A stretch of 64,000 bases of DNA from Synechococcus sp. CBW1004 (GCF_015840715.1 NZ_CP060397.1:310001-374000); one strand, 5' to 3'. Counted from the stretch's first letter, positions 53,346 to 60,982 are shown. A program made the numbers and translations. The notes: generated by a model from the letters alone, not told the origin.

Positions 53346-53634
53346 CCCGTGGCATCATTCGCGGCTCCTGCTTCTTCTTTTGATACTCAATGTGGCATTG
53401 CCTTTGATGGCATAGATGATGCGTGCTCCCCATCAGTCGTTCAGTGTCTACGAAAGCTGTTGGCATCACTTCATTTCCATCGACCCTGTGGCCTGATTAC
53501 CAGAAGATCATCCGCCGCATTCCTGGCGGAGATGAGTTCAAACCGAGTCCATGCATTTCGAAGTGGTTGTGGAGGTTGAGCTTTTTGTTGTCGTTGCGTG
53601 TCAGGCTCAGAATCCTCATTAATACCCTCCTCCT
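53346..53634. other. Gap between convergent genes
   Basis: About 290 bases of moderate GC content between the membrane protein and the end of the PepSY-like gene. No coding frame, RNA or transposase remnant is recognised. A perfect 20-bp palindrome lies at its right border. Confidence 0.5.
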
Positions 53635-53654
53635 GAGCGGCCTGATCAGGCCGC
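53635..53654 (-). terminator. Perfect 20-bp palindrome over the stop codon
   Basis: AGCGGCCTGATCAGGCCGCT is self-complementary along its whole length and contains the stop codon of the PepSY-like gene. It could form a loop-poor hairpin in the transcript and stop RNA polymerase or protect the 3' end, but no T-run follows. It might equally be a protein-binding site. Confidence 0.4.
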
Positions 53655-53933
53655 TGGCGGCGGTTGCTTCATCCCCCTGCGGCGGCCCAGCAGCAGTCCC
53701 ATGCCGGAGCCGATCACGAACAGGGTGAGCAGCGCCAGGACCGAGGAGTACCAGGGCTGCAGATTGAGGAGGCCGAAGTTGCCCGTGTGCAGCTTCATCA
53801 GCCAGAAGGCCTCGATTCCCTGGGCCGATAGGGCGCCGTACAGGGAGCCGGAGAGCGCCGTGAGCAGCAGTGGCAGGGCTGCCAGGGGCACGAGGCTGCG
53901 GTGCACCCGGCGCATCAGGTGATGGTGCCTCAC
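53646..53933 (-). CDS. PepSY-associated-like small membrane protein
   Basis: A 95-residue protein with a His-rich start (MRHHHLMRRVHRSL), a helix (VPLAALPLLLTALSGSLYGAL), a loop with FWLMKLHTGNFG, and a second helix (LALLTLFVIGSGMGLLL). The layout resembles PepSY-domain membrane proteins in shortened form. The GTG start overlaps the stop of the DUF3721 gene (GTGA), so it is the third gene of the CueR-type operon read leftwards from 54475. Confidence 0.75.
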   Translation of the reverse strand: MRHHHLMRRVHRSLVPLAALPLLLTALSGSLYGALSAQGIEAFWLMKLHTGNFGLLNLQPWYSSVLALLTLFVIGSGMGLLLGRRRGMKQPPPAA

Positions 53934-54184
53934 TCCTTATCCATTGCCTTGTGCAGATCCTGCATGTTGGCGCAGGGCATCCAGAGGGAGCCCATCGCAA
54001 AAGCCCCCTTGCACTTGAGTTCGGCGGCGCGTTTCTCCGCCTCCTGCTTGGTCTTGAACATGCCCTTCATGTGCGCCGCAGCGGGTGCGCTGACGAGCAG
54101 CGGAGCGAAGGTCGCCGCTACGAGGGCCGCCAGCAGAGCCCAACGGTTGGTCTGCTGGAAGGGGCCGGTGGAGTGCTGGGTCAT
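53930..54184 (-). CDS. DUF3721 exported protein (copy 2)
   Basis: An 84-residue protein: a signal peptide (WALLAALVAATFAPLLVSAPAAAH) and the DUF3721 unit MFKTKQEAEKRAAELKCKGA followed by FAMGSLWMPC. Two Cys separated by about 12 residues and a Met suggest metal binding. The upstream copy shares the same unit, so the pair arose by duplication. The ATG at 54184 starts the signal peptide; the longer frame is not used. Confidence 0.85.
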   Translation of the reverse strand: MTQHSTGPFQQTNRWALLAALVAATFAPLLVSAPAAAHMKGMFKTKQEAEKRAAELKCKGAFAMGSLWMPCANMQDLHKAMDKE

Positions 54185-54230
54185 TGAGATTGCGAGGGGA
54201 TGGTCAGTGACAGAAAAGGGACTGCTGGTG

Positions 54231-54443
54231 TCACTTCTCCTTGGAGACGGCTTTCTCATAGACATCGAAGTTCTGGCAGGGCATCCAGTCCTTGCCCATT
54301 GCAAAGGCGCCGCTGCACTTGAGTTCCTTGGCTCGCTTTTCCGCAGCGGCCTTGCTCGGGAACATGTCGTTGGCCTGAGCGCGGGCGGCGCCGGGTGCCA
54401 GGGCAACGCCTGCCGAGAAGAGGAGAGCCAGAGCGAAGGGGTT
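54231..54443 (-). CDS. DUF3721 exported protein (copy 1)
   Basis: A 70-residue protein beginning with a signal peptide (PFALALLFSAGVALAPGAARA) from a GTG start, then MFPSKAAAEKRAKELKCSGA and FAMGKDWMPCQNF. The Cys-x12-Cys layout matches copy 2. The start is inferred from the signal peptide; a longer frame runs through the operator and into the MerR gene on the other strand. The promoter with the CueR-type site lies about 32 bases upstream. Confidence 0.82.
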   Translation of the reverse strand, partial: NPFALALLFSAGVALAPGAARAQANDMFPSKAAAEKRAKELKCSGAFAMGKDWMPCQNFDVYEKAVSKEK

Positions 54444-54474
54444 CACGGAATACCAGGAGGAAGAGGTGGACACC

Positions 54475-54506
54475 AGCTTAGAGTCTCCCCATAGCAGGAG
54501 AGTCAA
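54475..54506 (-). promoter_or_regulatory. CueR-type promoter for DUF3721 operon
   Basis: TTGACT (54506-54501), a 20-base spacer beginning CTCCTGCTATGGGGAGACTC, and TAAGCT (54480-54475) on the minus strand. It shows the same arms and spacing as the two sites near 48.6 kb. It lies directly upstream of the divergent MerR gene, whose own transcription it may also control. Confidence 0.8.
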
Positions 54507-54510
54507 GCCC

Positions 54511-54927
54511 ATGGCAGCTGTTGGCATCAAGACCGGCATGAAGATCGGGGCGCTGGCCGGCCGCAGCGGCTTGCCGGTCAAGACCCTGCGCTACTACGAA
54601 GACTTGGGTCTGCTGCCGGCGATCGGCCGCAGCGAAGGCGGGTACCGCCTCTTCGCCGAGGAGAGCCTGCAACGCCTGGAGTTCATCCGCCGGCTCAAGA
54701 CCCTCGGGCTCAGCCTGGAGGAGATCCAGGACTGCCTGGCGGTGCACGATGCCGGTGAGCTGCCCTGCGGCGACATCCAGGTCCAGCTGGGGCGCCAGAT
54801 CGAGCGGATCGATGGCCAGATCAAGGAGCTGCGGCAGCTCCGCAAGGAACTGCAGGGCCTGCTGGCGGGCTGGCAGAGCGATCCAGCCAAGGATGACGCG
54901 GTGATCTGCCCCAATCTTCACGTCTGA
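54511..54927 (+). CDS. MerR-family regulator, probable copper sensor (CueR-like)
   Basis: A 138-residue MerR protein. The DNA-binding part is KIGALAGRSGLPVKTLRYYE, then GYRLFAEESLQRLEFIRRLK. The metal loop differs from E. coli CueR: one Cys in ELPCGDIQ and one near the end in AVICPNLHV. This spacing suits the group of MerR proteins found in high-GC copper loci. The start ATG at 54511 follows the operator by five bases. All three CueR-type sites of the window surround copper genes, so I take this to be their regulator; that link is inference. Confidence 0.85.
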   Translation: MAAVGIKTGMKIGALAGRSGLPVKTLRYYEDLGLLPAIGRSEGGYRLFAEESLQRLEFIRRLKTLGLSLEEIQDCLAVHDAGELPCGDIQVQLGRQIERIDGQIKELRQLRKELQGLLAGWQSDPAKDDAVICPNLHV

Positions 54928-55059
54928 AGGCTGATCGTGACGTTCGGCCCATACGCAGCGAATGGGCACACCGATTCGATGAAGCCATGACCCGAATCCG
55001 TGTCCGACTCCCTGCTAAGTGCCCATGCTGAAGAAAGGCACAAGCAAGGGAGAGAACTG

Positions 55060-55794
55060 ATGGGCCATCACCATGCCGCGTTGGACCAGAAACGTTCGGC
55101 GGCGCTCAGGCTCGCGGCCGCTGCAGGGCTGGGAGCGCTCGTTCTGTCGCTGGAGGCTCCAGCGCGCTCGGTGCCGCCCCAGGTGGTGGCCCAAGCCGGA
55201 AGCGGGATGGGAAGGGGACTAAGCGGTCCGGGGCGGATGGCGGCCCAGTCGATGGATCAGCACTTCATCGTGATGATGATTCCTCACCATGACGGGGCGA
55301 TCGCCATGGCAGATCTTGCCCTCTCCCGCGCGCGCAGGCCCGAGATCAAGGAGCTGGCCCGCAGCATCAAGGCCAGCCAGAGCCAGGAGAACGCCCAGAT
55401 GCGGACCTGGTACCGGCAGTGGTTTGGCGGCGATGTTCCCAGCTGGACGACCGGAGGAGCCATGGGTATGGGCGGCATGGGGATGGGCATGGGTGGTGGC
55501 ATGAAGATGGGCGGCATGGGCATGGGGATGGGCGGCATGGGCATGGGGATGGGCGGCATGGGCATGGGGATGGGCACAAGCCTGGCCGCCCTGAAGAATG
55601 CCGCCGACTTCGATCGTGCCTTCATCGAGCAGATGATTCCGCACCACCGCATGGGCGTGATGATGGCCTCGATGGCCCAATCCAACAGCCAGCATCCGCA
55701 GCTGCGGGAGCTGCAGCAGACCATGGTTCGGGTGCAGAGCCAGGAGATCGAACAGATGGCGCAGTGGTATCGCAGCTGGTACGGAACGTCCTGA
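55060..55794 (+). CDS. DUF305 exported protein with Met/Gly repeat
   Basis: A 244-residue protein. The N-terminal part has a His cluster (MGHHHAAL) and a hydrophobic signal (LRLAAAAGLGALVLSLEAP). Two DUF305 blocks (VMMIPHHDGAIAMADLAL and EQMIPHHRMGVMMASMA) flank a linker of about 40 residues made of MGM and GGM units (residues about 136-172). Met-rich stretches of this kind bind Cu(I) in other proteins. The chosen ATG has AGGGAGAG upstream. The stop overlaps the DUF302 start (TGATG). Confidence 0.88.
   Translation: MGHHHAALDQKRSAALRLAAAAGLGALVLSLEAPARSVPPQVVAQAGSGMGRGLSGPGRMAAQSMDQHFIVMMIPHHDGAIAMADLALSRARRPEIKELARSIKASQSQENAQMRTWYRQWFGGDVPSWTTGGAMGMGGMGMGMGGGMKMGGMGMGMGGMGMGMGGMGMGMGTSLAALKNAADFDRAFIEQMIPHHRMGVMMASMAQSNSQHPQLRELQQTMVRVQSQEIEQMAQWYRSWYGTS
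55510..55572 (+). repeat. Three exact 21-bp tandem repeats
   Basis: Three identical 21-base units, each encoding GGMGMGM, lie inside the DUF305 gene and are flanked by diverged copies. They build the methionine-rich linker. Exact copies suggest recent slippage, so linker length may vary between strains. Confidence 0.9.
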
Positions 55795-56195
55795 TGCCAG
55801 CCATGGATCCGTTCTTCATCCTCGACACTCCGAAATCCTTCGAGGAGGCCAGTGCCGCCCTCCAGGAGGCGGTGGTGAACCAGGGCTTCGGCGTGCTGGC
55901 CGTCCATGATCTGGGCAACACTCTGCGCAGCAAGGGCCTGCCGTTCCCGGAGCAGTGCCGCATCTTCGAGGTGTGCAACCCCCAGCAGGCCGCCGCGGTG
56001 CTCAGCACCACGATGGCGCTCAACATGGCTCTGCCCTGCCGGATCTCCGTCTACACCGAAGCCGGCCAGACCCGCCTCGGGATGATCCGCCCCGAGGCGA
56101 TGCTTGCTGGCCTCTCGGCCGATCCCTCCCTGAAGGAGCTGGCACGAGCGGTGGAGGCCTCCACAACGGCGATCATCGAGGCCGCTGCGGCTTAG
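55794..56195 (+). CDS. DUF302 family protein
   Basis: A 133-residue soluble protein with the DUF302 pattern: a start strand, then QGFGVLAVHDLGNTLRSKG, FEVCNPQQAAAVLSTTMALN, and LPCRISVYTEAGQTRLGMI. The family is widespread, often encoded near metal or redox genes; its activity is unknown. It overlaps the DUF305 gene by one base and is likely cotranscribed. Confidence 0.88.
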   Translation: MPAMDPFFILDTPKSFEEASAALQEAVVNQGFGVLAVHDLGNTLRSKGLPFPEQCRIFEVCNPQQAAAVLSTTMALNMALPCRISVYTEAGQTRLGMIRPEAMLAGLSADPSLKELARAVEASTTAIIEAAAA

Positions 56196-56360
56196 CTAGC
56201 GGCAGTATCTGAGCGGCTGCGAGACCAAGGAGTCTCTGGACGCTGAATTTCGGGCCAGCCGGCTGCGCTACAGGGTCTGGCAGGTGCCGGGTGGGATCAC
56301 CCGCCCCTGGGACTACCGCCGGGGCCGCAGAGGCGCCGTGATCCCCGATGGCACCACAGG

Positions 56361-56498
56361 GGTGGTCACCGCTACCGCTGTAGGGAGATCGGCTCCTATG
56401 CCCGCGCCCAGGAACTGCTGCGCCAGGGGCACACCGATCTCGATGGCAACGGCAATGAGGAAGCCTGTGAATCATTGCGCTCACTGGGTTTCTGCAGG
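56361..56498 (+). pseudogene. Remnant of an excalibur-type calcium-binding domain
   Basis: The plus frame reads YRCREIGSYARAQELLRQGH, then TDLDGNGNEEACESLRS, the Cys-x-Asp-x-Asp-Gly-x-Gly-x-x-x-Cys pattern of the excalibur domain that often ends secreted nucleases. There is no start codon or nuclease domain in register; an upstream frame (AEFRASRLRYRVWQVPGG) may be part of the same lost gene after a frameshift. It is a fragment. Confidence 0.55.
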
Positions 56499-56519
56499 TA
56501 CGGGAACAGGCACTCCAGC

Positions 56520-56920
56520 AGGCCACCGCCAGCTGAAAAGGGGCGTACTTTGAACTTGAGGGGAGGCCCGGAAGCCAACCAAGGTCCCACCCTCCAACAG
56601 AGTCCGGCCAGGGAGCACCCGAGCCGGTGCGCACAGCGGAGGTGCGCCAACGATGCGACACACAACAGGTGAACTCGATGACGCAGCGCGAGCGTCATCC
56701 CGTAGCCGCAGAGAGCGATACGCCAATTCTGATTCCCGCGTGTTGACACCCCGGGCAGCAGTACCCGGGTCGAGATCACAACCGAGAAGGTCAAGCCTTG
56801 AGCATCTCTTCTCCCAGACGTGATCTCCTTCCCTTCCCTGCCAGGCCCAAGACAGGTCATGCGTGAACCACAGACACCCGACCGGCAGTCCTTGGTGTGA
56901 GGAGGTGACCGCCGCAACCG
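56520..56920. other. Non-coding region with several hairpins
   Basis: Four hundred bases without a credible protein frame but with a series of short stems: GCACC/GGTGC near 56620, ATGACGC/GCGTCAT at 56678-56698, and CCCGGG/CCCGGG near 56750-56768. A hairpin AAGGCGCC/GGCGCCTT with an eight-base loop follows at 56925-56950. The structure could be part of a structured RNA or a decayed group II intron; I cannot tell which. No domain V motif was found. Confidence 0.4.
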
Positions 56921-57515
56921 GTGCTAAGGCGCCCCCCACGGGGCGCCTTCCTGTTGGCGAGACAATCACCAGACCACACCAGCGCTCCTCTAACCTCCCC
57001 CCGATCGCACCTGCAGATCCGCCCCTTTGAGGCAACAGACTGGCCGTTGCTGTGGGCGCTGCTGGAGCCGGTGTTCCGAGCTGGTGAAACCTTCCCCCAC
57101 GACCCGGCCATCAGCGAGGCCGAGGCCCAGCTGGCCTGGGTGGAGCAGAGCCAGGCGGTGATGGTGGGTGTGGATGCGGCCGGGGCCGTGGTGGGCACCT
57201 ACTACCTGAGGCCCAACTCCCTCGCGCTCGGCGCCCATGTGGTCAATGCCGGCTATGTGGTTGCCGAGCAGACGCGGCGGCTGGGGATCGGCAGCCGCCT
57301 CTGCCAGCACTCCCTGCAGGCGGCCAGGCGGCTGGGGTTCCGGGCGATGCAGTTCAACCTGGTCGTGAGCACCAACACCGCCGGCATCCGCTGCTGGCAG
57401 CGCAACGGCTTTCAGGTGGTCGGCACCCTGCCGGGGGGCATTCCGCCACAGGCGGCTGGGTTACGTCGATGCCCTAGTGATGGTCCAGGGCCTGGTGGAG
57501 GGGCCGAAGCCATGA
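56921..57515 (+). pseudogene. GNAT acetyltransferase, frameshifted near the C-terminus
   Basis: The frame encodes a GCN5-type N-acetyltransferase from about 57012 (LQIRPFEATDWPLLW): EQTRRLGIGSRLCQHSLQAA is the acetyl-CoA loop and NTAGIRCWQRNGFQ the last strand. After GTLPG the frame loses homology; removing one G from the G6 tract at 57433-57438 restores AFRHRRLGYVDALVMVQGLV and a stop at 57513-57515. The start is unclear: the GTG at 56921 sits in a hairpin and no ATG is present near the homology. As read, the frame continues falsely into the next gene. Confidence 0.8.
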
Positions 57516-57916
57516 AGGTGGTGCCGCTGCGGCTGCCCCCTGGCGCCGACCTGCGTCGGGCGCTGGAGGCCTGGATGGCCGAGCAGCAGGAGCAGGCCGG
57601 CTGTGTGATCAGCGCCGTCGGCAGCCTGTCGGTGGCCCAGCTGCGCTTCGCGGGGGCGACTGAGGAAATGACAATCCACGGCGATCTGGAGATCCTCAGC
57701 CTCTCCGGCACCCTGTCGCCCGATGGCGTCCACCTGCACATCGCCATCTCAGGCAGCAGCGGCGCTGTGATCGGCGGCCACCTCTGTGTGGGCTCGCTGG
57801 TGCGCACCACCGCGGAGCTGGTGATCGGTCTTCTGCCGGAGTGGCAGTTCAGCCGGAAGCTGGATCTGGACACCGGCTACGCCGAGCTGCAGATCAAGGC
57901 TCAGCCAGAGCGGTGA
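57512..57916 (+). CDS. PPC-domain (DUF296) protein
   Basis: A 134-residue protein made of one PPC/DUF296 fold: MKVVPLRLPPGADLRRALEAW, VISAVGSLSVAQLRFAG, LEILSLSGTLSPDGVHLHIA and VIGGHLCVGSLVRTTAELVI. The fold trimerises; bacterial members have no agreed function, while plant members bind DNA through an AT-hook. The ATG overlaps the restored stop of the acetyltransferase (ATGA), which suggests an operon. The end overlaps the convergent nucleotidyltransferase by 23 bases. Confidence 0.88.
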   Translation: MKVVPLRLPPGADLRRALEAWMAEQQEQAGCVISAVGSLSVAQLRFAGATEEMTIHGDLEILSLSGTLSPDGVHLHIAISGSSGAVIGGHLCVGSLVRTTAELVIGLLPEWQFSRKLDLDTGYAELQIKAQPER

Positions 57917-58604
57917 TCGCCCGCAGGGTCCCCAGCAAATCCGGTAGTCGCTGCTGGCTGGCTTGATCCGGCGGCAGGAACGCAGGCAGTGCCTCCAGGA
58001 AGGCAGAGGTTTTCAACAGCTCAAGGAACTGAGCCGCCAGATCATTCCTCAACTCAAGCGGGCTGAGCCTGCATTCCTCCAGCAGCGAGGCACGTCCGTC
58101 GACGACGGCCATGAGGTCCTCCAGGTCGTGACTGAAGAGAAAATTGCCCTGACCGCGACCGCGAAAGGCCTCCAGCTTGGTGGCCAGGAACACAGGTGCG
58201 GTCACGATCCGAATCGCGCAGCCACTTGGCAGCTCTTGAAGCTGGGCGGTCTCCAGGGCGAGGGGATACCAACGGTTGGAGAAGCCCAGGATCTCGCCCT
58301 GGGTAGGCATCAGATCGAGAATGAGATCGTCTGTGCACCAGCGGCACAGGGGTGCCCCTTGTCGGCTGTCTTCCTGGAAGCCCCGCTGCCGCAACTGCCT
58401 CCCCAGCTGGTGGTAGTCAGACCTGGCGATCACGCTGCAGATCACATCCACATCCTGGGTGGGCCGGATCTCTGGCATCGCCGGATCCGTGATCAACACT
58501 CCGGCCACGGCGCCGCCGACAAACACCAGTTGCTCAAGCAGCGCCTCGCCCAACTGCTCAGCCGCCCGCTCCAGCAGGGAGACGTTGGGGTCGTTGGGGT
58601 TCAT
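57894..58604 (-). CDS. Nucleotidyltransferase, AbiEii/MenT-like
   Basis: A 236-residue nucleotidyltransferase-fold protein. The signature is FVGGAVAGVLITD followed by RPTQDVDVICSV (the GG motif and paired Asp), and a further acidic strand appears in LILDLMPTQGE. The helical second half includes ATKLEAFRGRGQGNFLFS, with a Lys and Arg typical of AbiEii. Such proteins act as toxins that add nucleotides to tRNA in type IV-like systems. It overlaps the upstream HTH gene by four bases (ATGA). Confidence 0.85.
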   Translation of the reverse strand: MNPNDPNVSLLERAAEQLGEALLEQLVFVGGAVAGVLITDPAMPEIRPTQDVDVICSVIARSDYHQLGRQLRQRGFQEDSRQGAPLCRWCTDDLILDLMPTQGEILGFSNRWYPLALETAQLQELPSGCAIRIVTAPVFLATKLEAFRGRGQGNFLFSHDLEDLMAVVDGRASLLEECRLSPLELRNDLAAQFLELLKTSAFLEALPAFLPPDQASQQRLPDLLGTLRAITALAEP

Positions 58605-59146
58605 GGCTGCAGCCGCTCCTCCAGCAGGGCCAGCGCCAGGGCCTGTTCCCGGGCGCTGCCGCCGCGCACCGCATCGAACAGGGCCAGCAGTTCCCCCAGG
58701 GCCGGGTTGCGCTCTGCCGCCTCAGGGACGCTGGGATACAGCGGATGGAAGGAAATGCCGCGGGCCGTTCCCTTCTTCCACGGCCATACCGGCGGTGGGT
58801 CATGGCCCGGGCGGACCTGCTCGCTAAGGGGGGAGGCGGCGTAGCCGGTGGGAACACCGCGGCTGAGCCCGCCCTGGGTGGCCGGGAAGCAGTAGCGGGC
58901 CCCGTGCTGCACGAAGGATTTCAGGGCAGCGCGAACCACGGAGGGCTTGCCAGCCTCATCCTTGATCGCCAGCCTGGCGGCCACGGCACGCTCCACCGCC
59001 GCATGGGCCTCTGAGGCCGTCAGGCCCAGCTCGGCGCCGAGGGCCGCATAGGTGGGCGCCGGGCCTGACTCCAGGGCCAGACGCAAGAGCACCACCAGAT
59101 CCTGCGGGCGCAGGACGAGCTGGGGATTGGAGGGTGAGCGGGCCAC
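58601..59146 (-). CDS. HTH protein paired with the nucleotidyltransferase
   Basis: A 181-residue protein with a winged-helix-like N-terminus (LRPQDLVVLLRLALESGPAP, TYAALGAELGLTASEAHAAV) and a less defined C-terminal part (HPLYPSVPEAAERNPALGEL). The start is a GTG. With the overlapping downstream toxin-like gene it makes a two-gene unit of antitoxin/repressor type. I recall similar pairs in many bacteria but no fixed name for this one; the antitoxin role is inference. Confidence 0.8.
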   Translation of the reverse strand: MARSPSNPQLVLRPQDLVVLLRLALESGPAPTYAALGAELGLTASEAHAAVERAVAARLAIKDEAGKPSVVRAALKSFVQHGARYCFPATQGGLSRGVPTGYAASPLSEQVRPGHDPPPVWPWKKGTARGISFHPLYPSVPEAAERNPALGELLALFDAVRGGSAREQALALALLEERLQP

Positions 59147-59218
59147 GGTCGCACCAGGTCATTCGGCATTCGCGAATAGCGAATATAGAGCGTCCAGCCT
59201 GTCTGTCTCTGCGCGGCT

Positions 59219-59716
59219 TCAGCTTGGCGGAGCAGCCGGCGGCAGCAACCGCTCGATTGCTACCGCAGGTACACCCACCTGCTGAGCGATCAGCAGCACC
59301 AGCTGCTCCAGCCGCTCGAGACGCTGTTCAAGGGCCTGGAGCTCAGCAGTGCCTGCCTTGGACGCGGTCTTGCCAGCACCGATAGGGCTCTTGCTGCCCT
59401 TGGTGGCCTTGCTGGGCAGGGCGCTGCGCAGCGGTGGGCCATCCGGGTGGCTGAGCAGGGCATCCACCTGTTTCGCCGCCGGGCCCTTGCTGAGGCCCTT
59501 GATGCCGCGTGCCTTGCAGAGGCTCCAGAGGACAGCGACGGACAAGCGCTCCAGCTCCTCGCGGCTGGCCGGGGCGTCACCAGCCAGCAGCACGGCGGGC
59601 TGGTCGCTGGCTGGCCTGGGGTCACCAAGCTCCTCCTGCAGTCCGCGGTAGAGGCGGGCATCGGACTGGGCCAGGTCCCGCAACGTGGCCCGCAGGGTGT
59701 CAGTGAGTTGTCCCAT
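59219..59716 (-). CDS. Hypothetical protein with SAP-like and coiled-coil parts
   Basis: A 165-residue protein. The middle part ELERLSVAVLWSLCKARGIK has a short helix-turn-helix look similar to SAP-like DNA-binding motifs. A Lys/Ser/Gly-rich linker follows, and the C-terminus is a leucine-zipper-like coiled coil (LQALEQRLERLEQLVLLIAQ). I do not recognise the family. The start overlaps the upstream gene by 17 bases, so they are translated together. Confidence 0.65.
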   Translation of the reverse strand: MGQLTDTLRATLRDLAQSDARLYRGLQEELGDPRPASDQPAVLLAGDAPASREELERLSVAVLWSLCKARGIKGLSKGPAAKQVDALLSHPDGPPLRSALPSKATKGSKSPIGAGKTASKAGTAELQALEQRLERLEQLVLLIAQQVGVPAVAIERLLPPAAPPS

Positions 59717-60314
59717 CGGCCTTAACCTCCTGGGCCTGCTGGGCCGCTGGGCTGTCCACGATCTCCACCTTGGCGGGCACAGACAGTTCTGGCTGGTTCA
59801 CGGGGCCGCCATGGCCATTGCCTCCCAGGTTGAGCGGCGGCAGATCCTTCGTCTTTTCGATGAACTCCTGACGCTTCTGATCCAGCTGCACCACACGCTC
59901 TTTGGTGTGGGTCCAGCGGTTGATGAAACGGATCACCGCCTGCACCAATCCACCAAGAAAGGAGCCACCCTGATAGGTCTTGCGGCCGAGTTTGTAGCGC
60001 CCAAACTCGTTGACAATGTCATCGCCAGCATCTTCCAGATCACCTGCAATCGCGGTGACGATTTCCAGCATCTGATAAATGTCAGTGCGCACAGAAGCCT
60101 CCCGTGCCGCAAGATCGAGCAGTCGCTGCTTGAGCTGTGCCGTTTCTTCCCGGGCCTTGGTGGCCAGGCTGCGATGCTGGCCGCGACTGCGCATGGAGCT
60201 CTTGTAGCAGTTGCGCAGCTCGAGGTAGACGCTGTTGAGATCTTCCCGACTCAGGGGCTCGGGATCAGGCGGAAAATCAGTTGTGGGGGGTAGAAAAACC
60301 ATGCGGCTGGCCAT
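59700..60314 (-). CDS. Hypothetical coiled-coil protein
   Basis: A 204-residue protein with helical segments rich in charged residues (SLATKAREETAQLKQRLLDL, ASVRTDIYQMLEIVTAIAGD) and a Gly/Pro-rich tail. No catalytic motif is seen and the family is unknown to me. An alternative ATG at 60302 exists. It forms a pair with the following gene. Its place near phage-like genes suggests a prophage or island origin; that is inference. Confidence 0.65.
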   Translation of the reverse strand: MASRMVFLPPTTDFPPDPEPLSREDLNSVYLELRNCYKSSMRSRGQHRSLATKAREETAQLKQRLLDLAAREASVRTDIYQMLEIVTAIAGDLEDAGDDIVNEFGRYKLGRKTYQGGSFLGGLVQAVIRFINRWTHTKERVVQLDQKRQEFIEKTKDLPPLNLGGNGHGGPVNQPELSVPAKVEIVDSPAAQQAQEVKADGTTH

Positions 60315-60769
60315 TCAGAGACAATCCTGCCTCGTGCCGCACCCTGCCCCAGACCACATCGGCTCAGAGAACAATGCAGAAATTGCATACGCCTGCGGCG
60401 ATGCCTTGCAGCACTGGGGGTTTTGGCGCTGACGCAAGGAGCTACGACGGCCAACGGAGGTTCACAGACCCTCACAGCAACAACGCCAGCCCATACCGAA
60501 TCCGCCTTGGTGCAGCCTGGGCGAGGCCCGGTGCACCTGGCGGCCGCTGCCGATAGGTACAACCTCCACCAGCCAGTCCCTTTTGTAGAGCTGATCCCCC
60601 GGGAAGCGAACGGGGAGGCGCCCCTGAGGTCTGGCGATCACGCCACCCGGCCTGCCCCGGCTTGCGCGCCGCGCAAGGGCTGACGCGAGTCGCTGCGCTG
60701 CGCTCCGCGCCCCTTGCGCGGCGCTGGCGGCGCTGGGGCTTGACGGCGGTGTCGTTCGCCAGCACAGCC
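60315..60769. other. Non-coding stretch
   Basis: About 455 bases between divergent genes. No frame looks like a protein and no RNA gene was recognised. Around 60660-60740 GC-rich arms (GCGCCGCGC, GCGCGGCGC) could form hairpins, but no T-run follows. Confidence 0.5.
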
Positions 60770-60982
60770 ATGGCCGCCACCCCTCTCAGCCGCACCTGCC
60801 CGATCCGCATCGTCTCGGTGCATCTGCTTGATGCCGCTGGCCGGCTTCTCAGAGTTCTGTTCCTCGATCGCGAGGGGCACATCTCGGCTGAGCCGCACTA
60901 CGTGCCCCGCGATGAGGCGCTGATCCTGGCCTCCAATGAACAGCGGGTGCTCGGCCCTCAGGCCAGGGTCCAGGTGCTCTGA
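60770..60982 (+). CDS. Small hypothetical protein
   Basis: A 70-residue soluble protein (MAATPLSRTCPIRIVSVHLL and on to LGPQARVQVL) with alternating hydrophobic strands and the segment REGHISAEPHYVPRDEALIL. I do not recognise it. The frame extends upstream without homology, so I took this ATG. The gap to the next gene (60983-61278) shows nothing clear. Confidence 0.5.
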   Translation: MAATPLSRTCPIRIVSVHLLDAAGRLLRVLFLDREGHISAEPHYVPRDEALILASNEQRVLGPQARVQVL

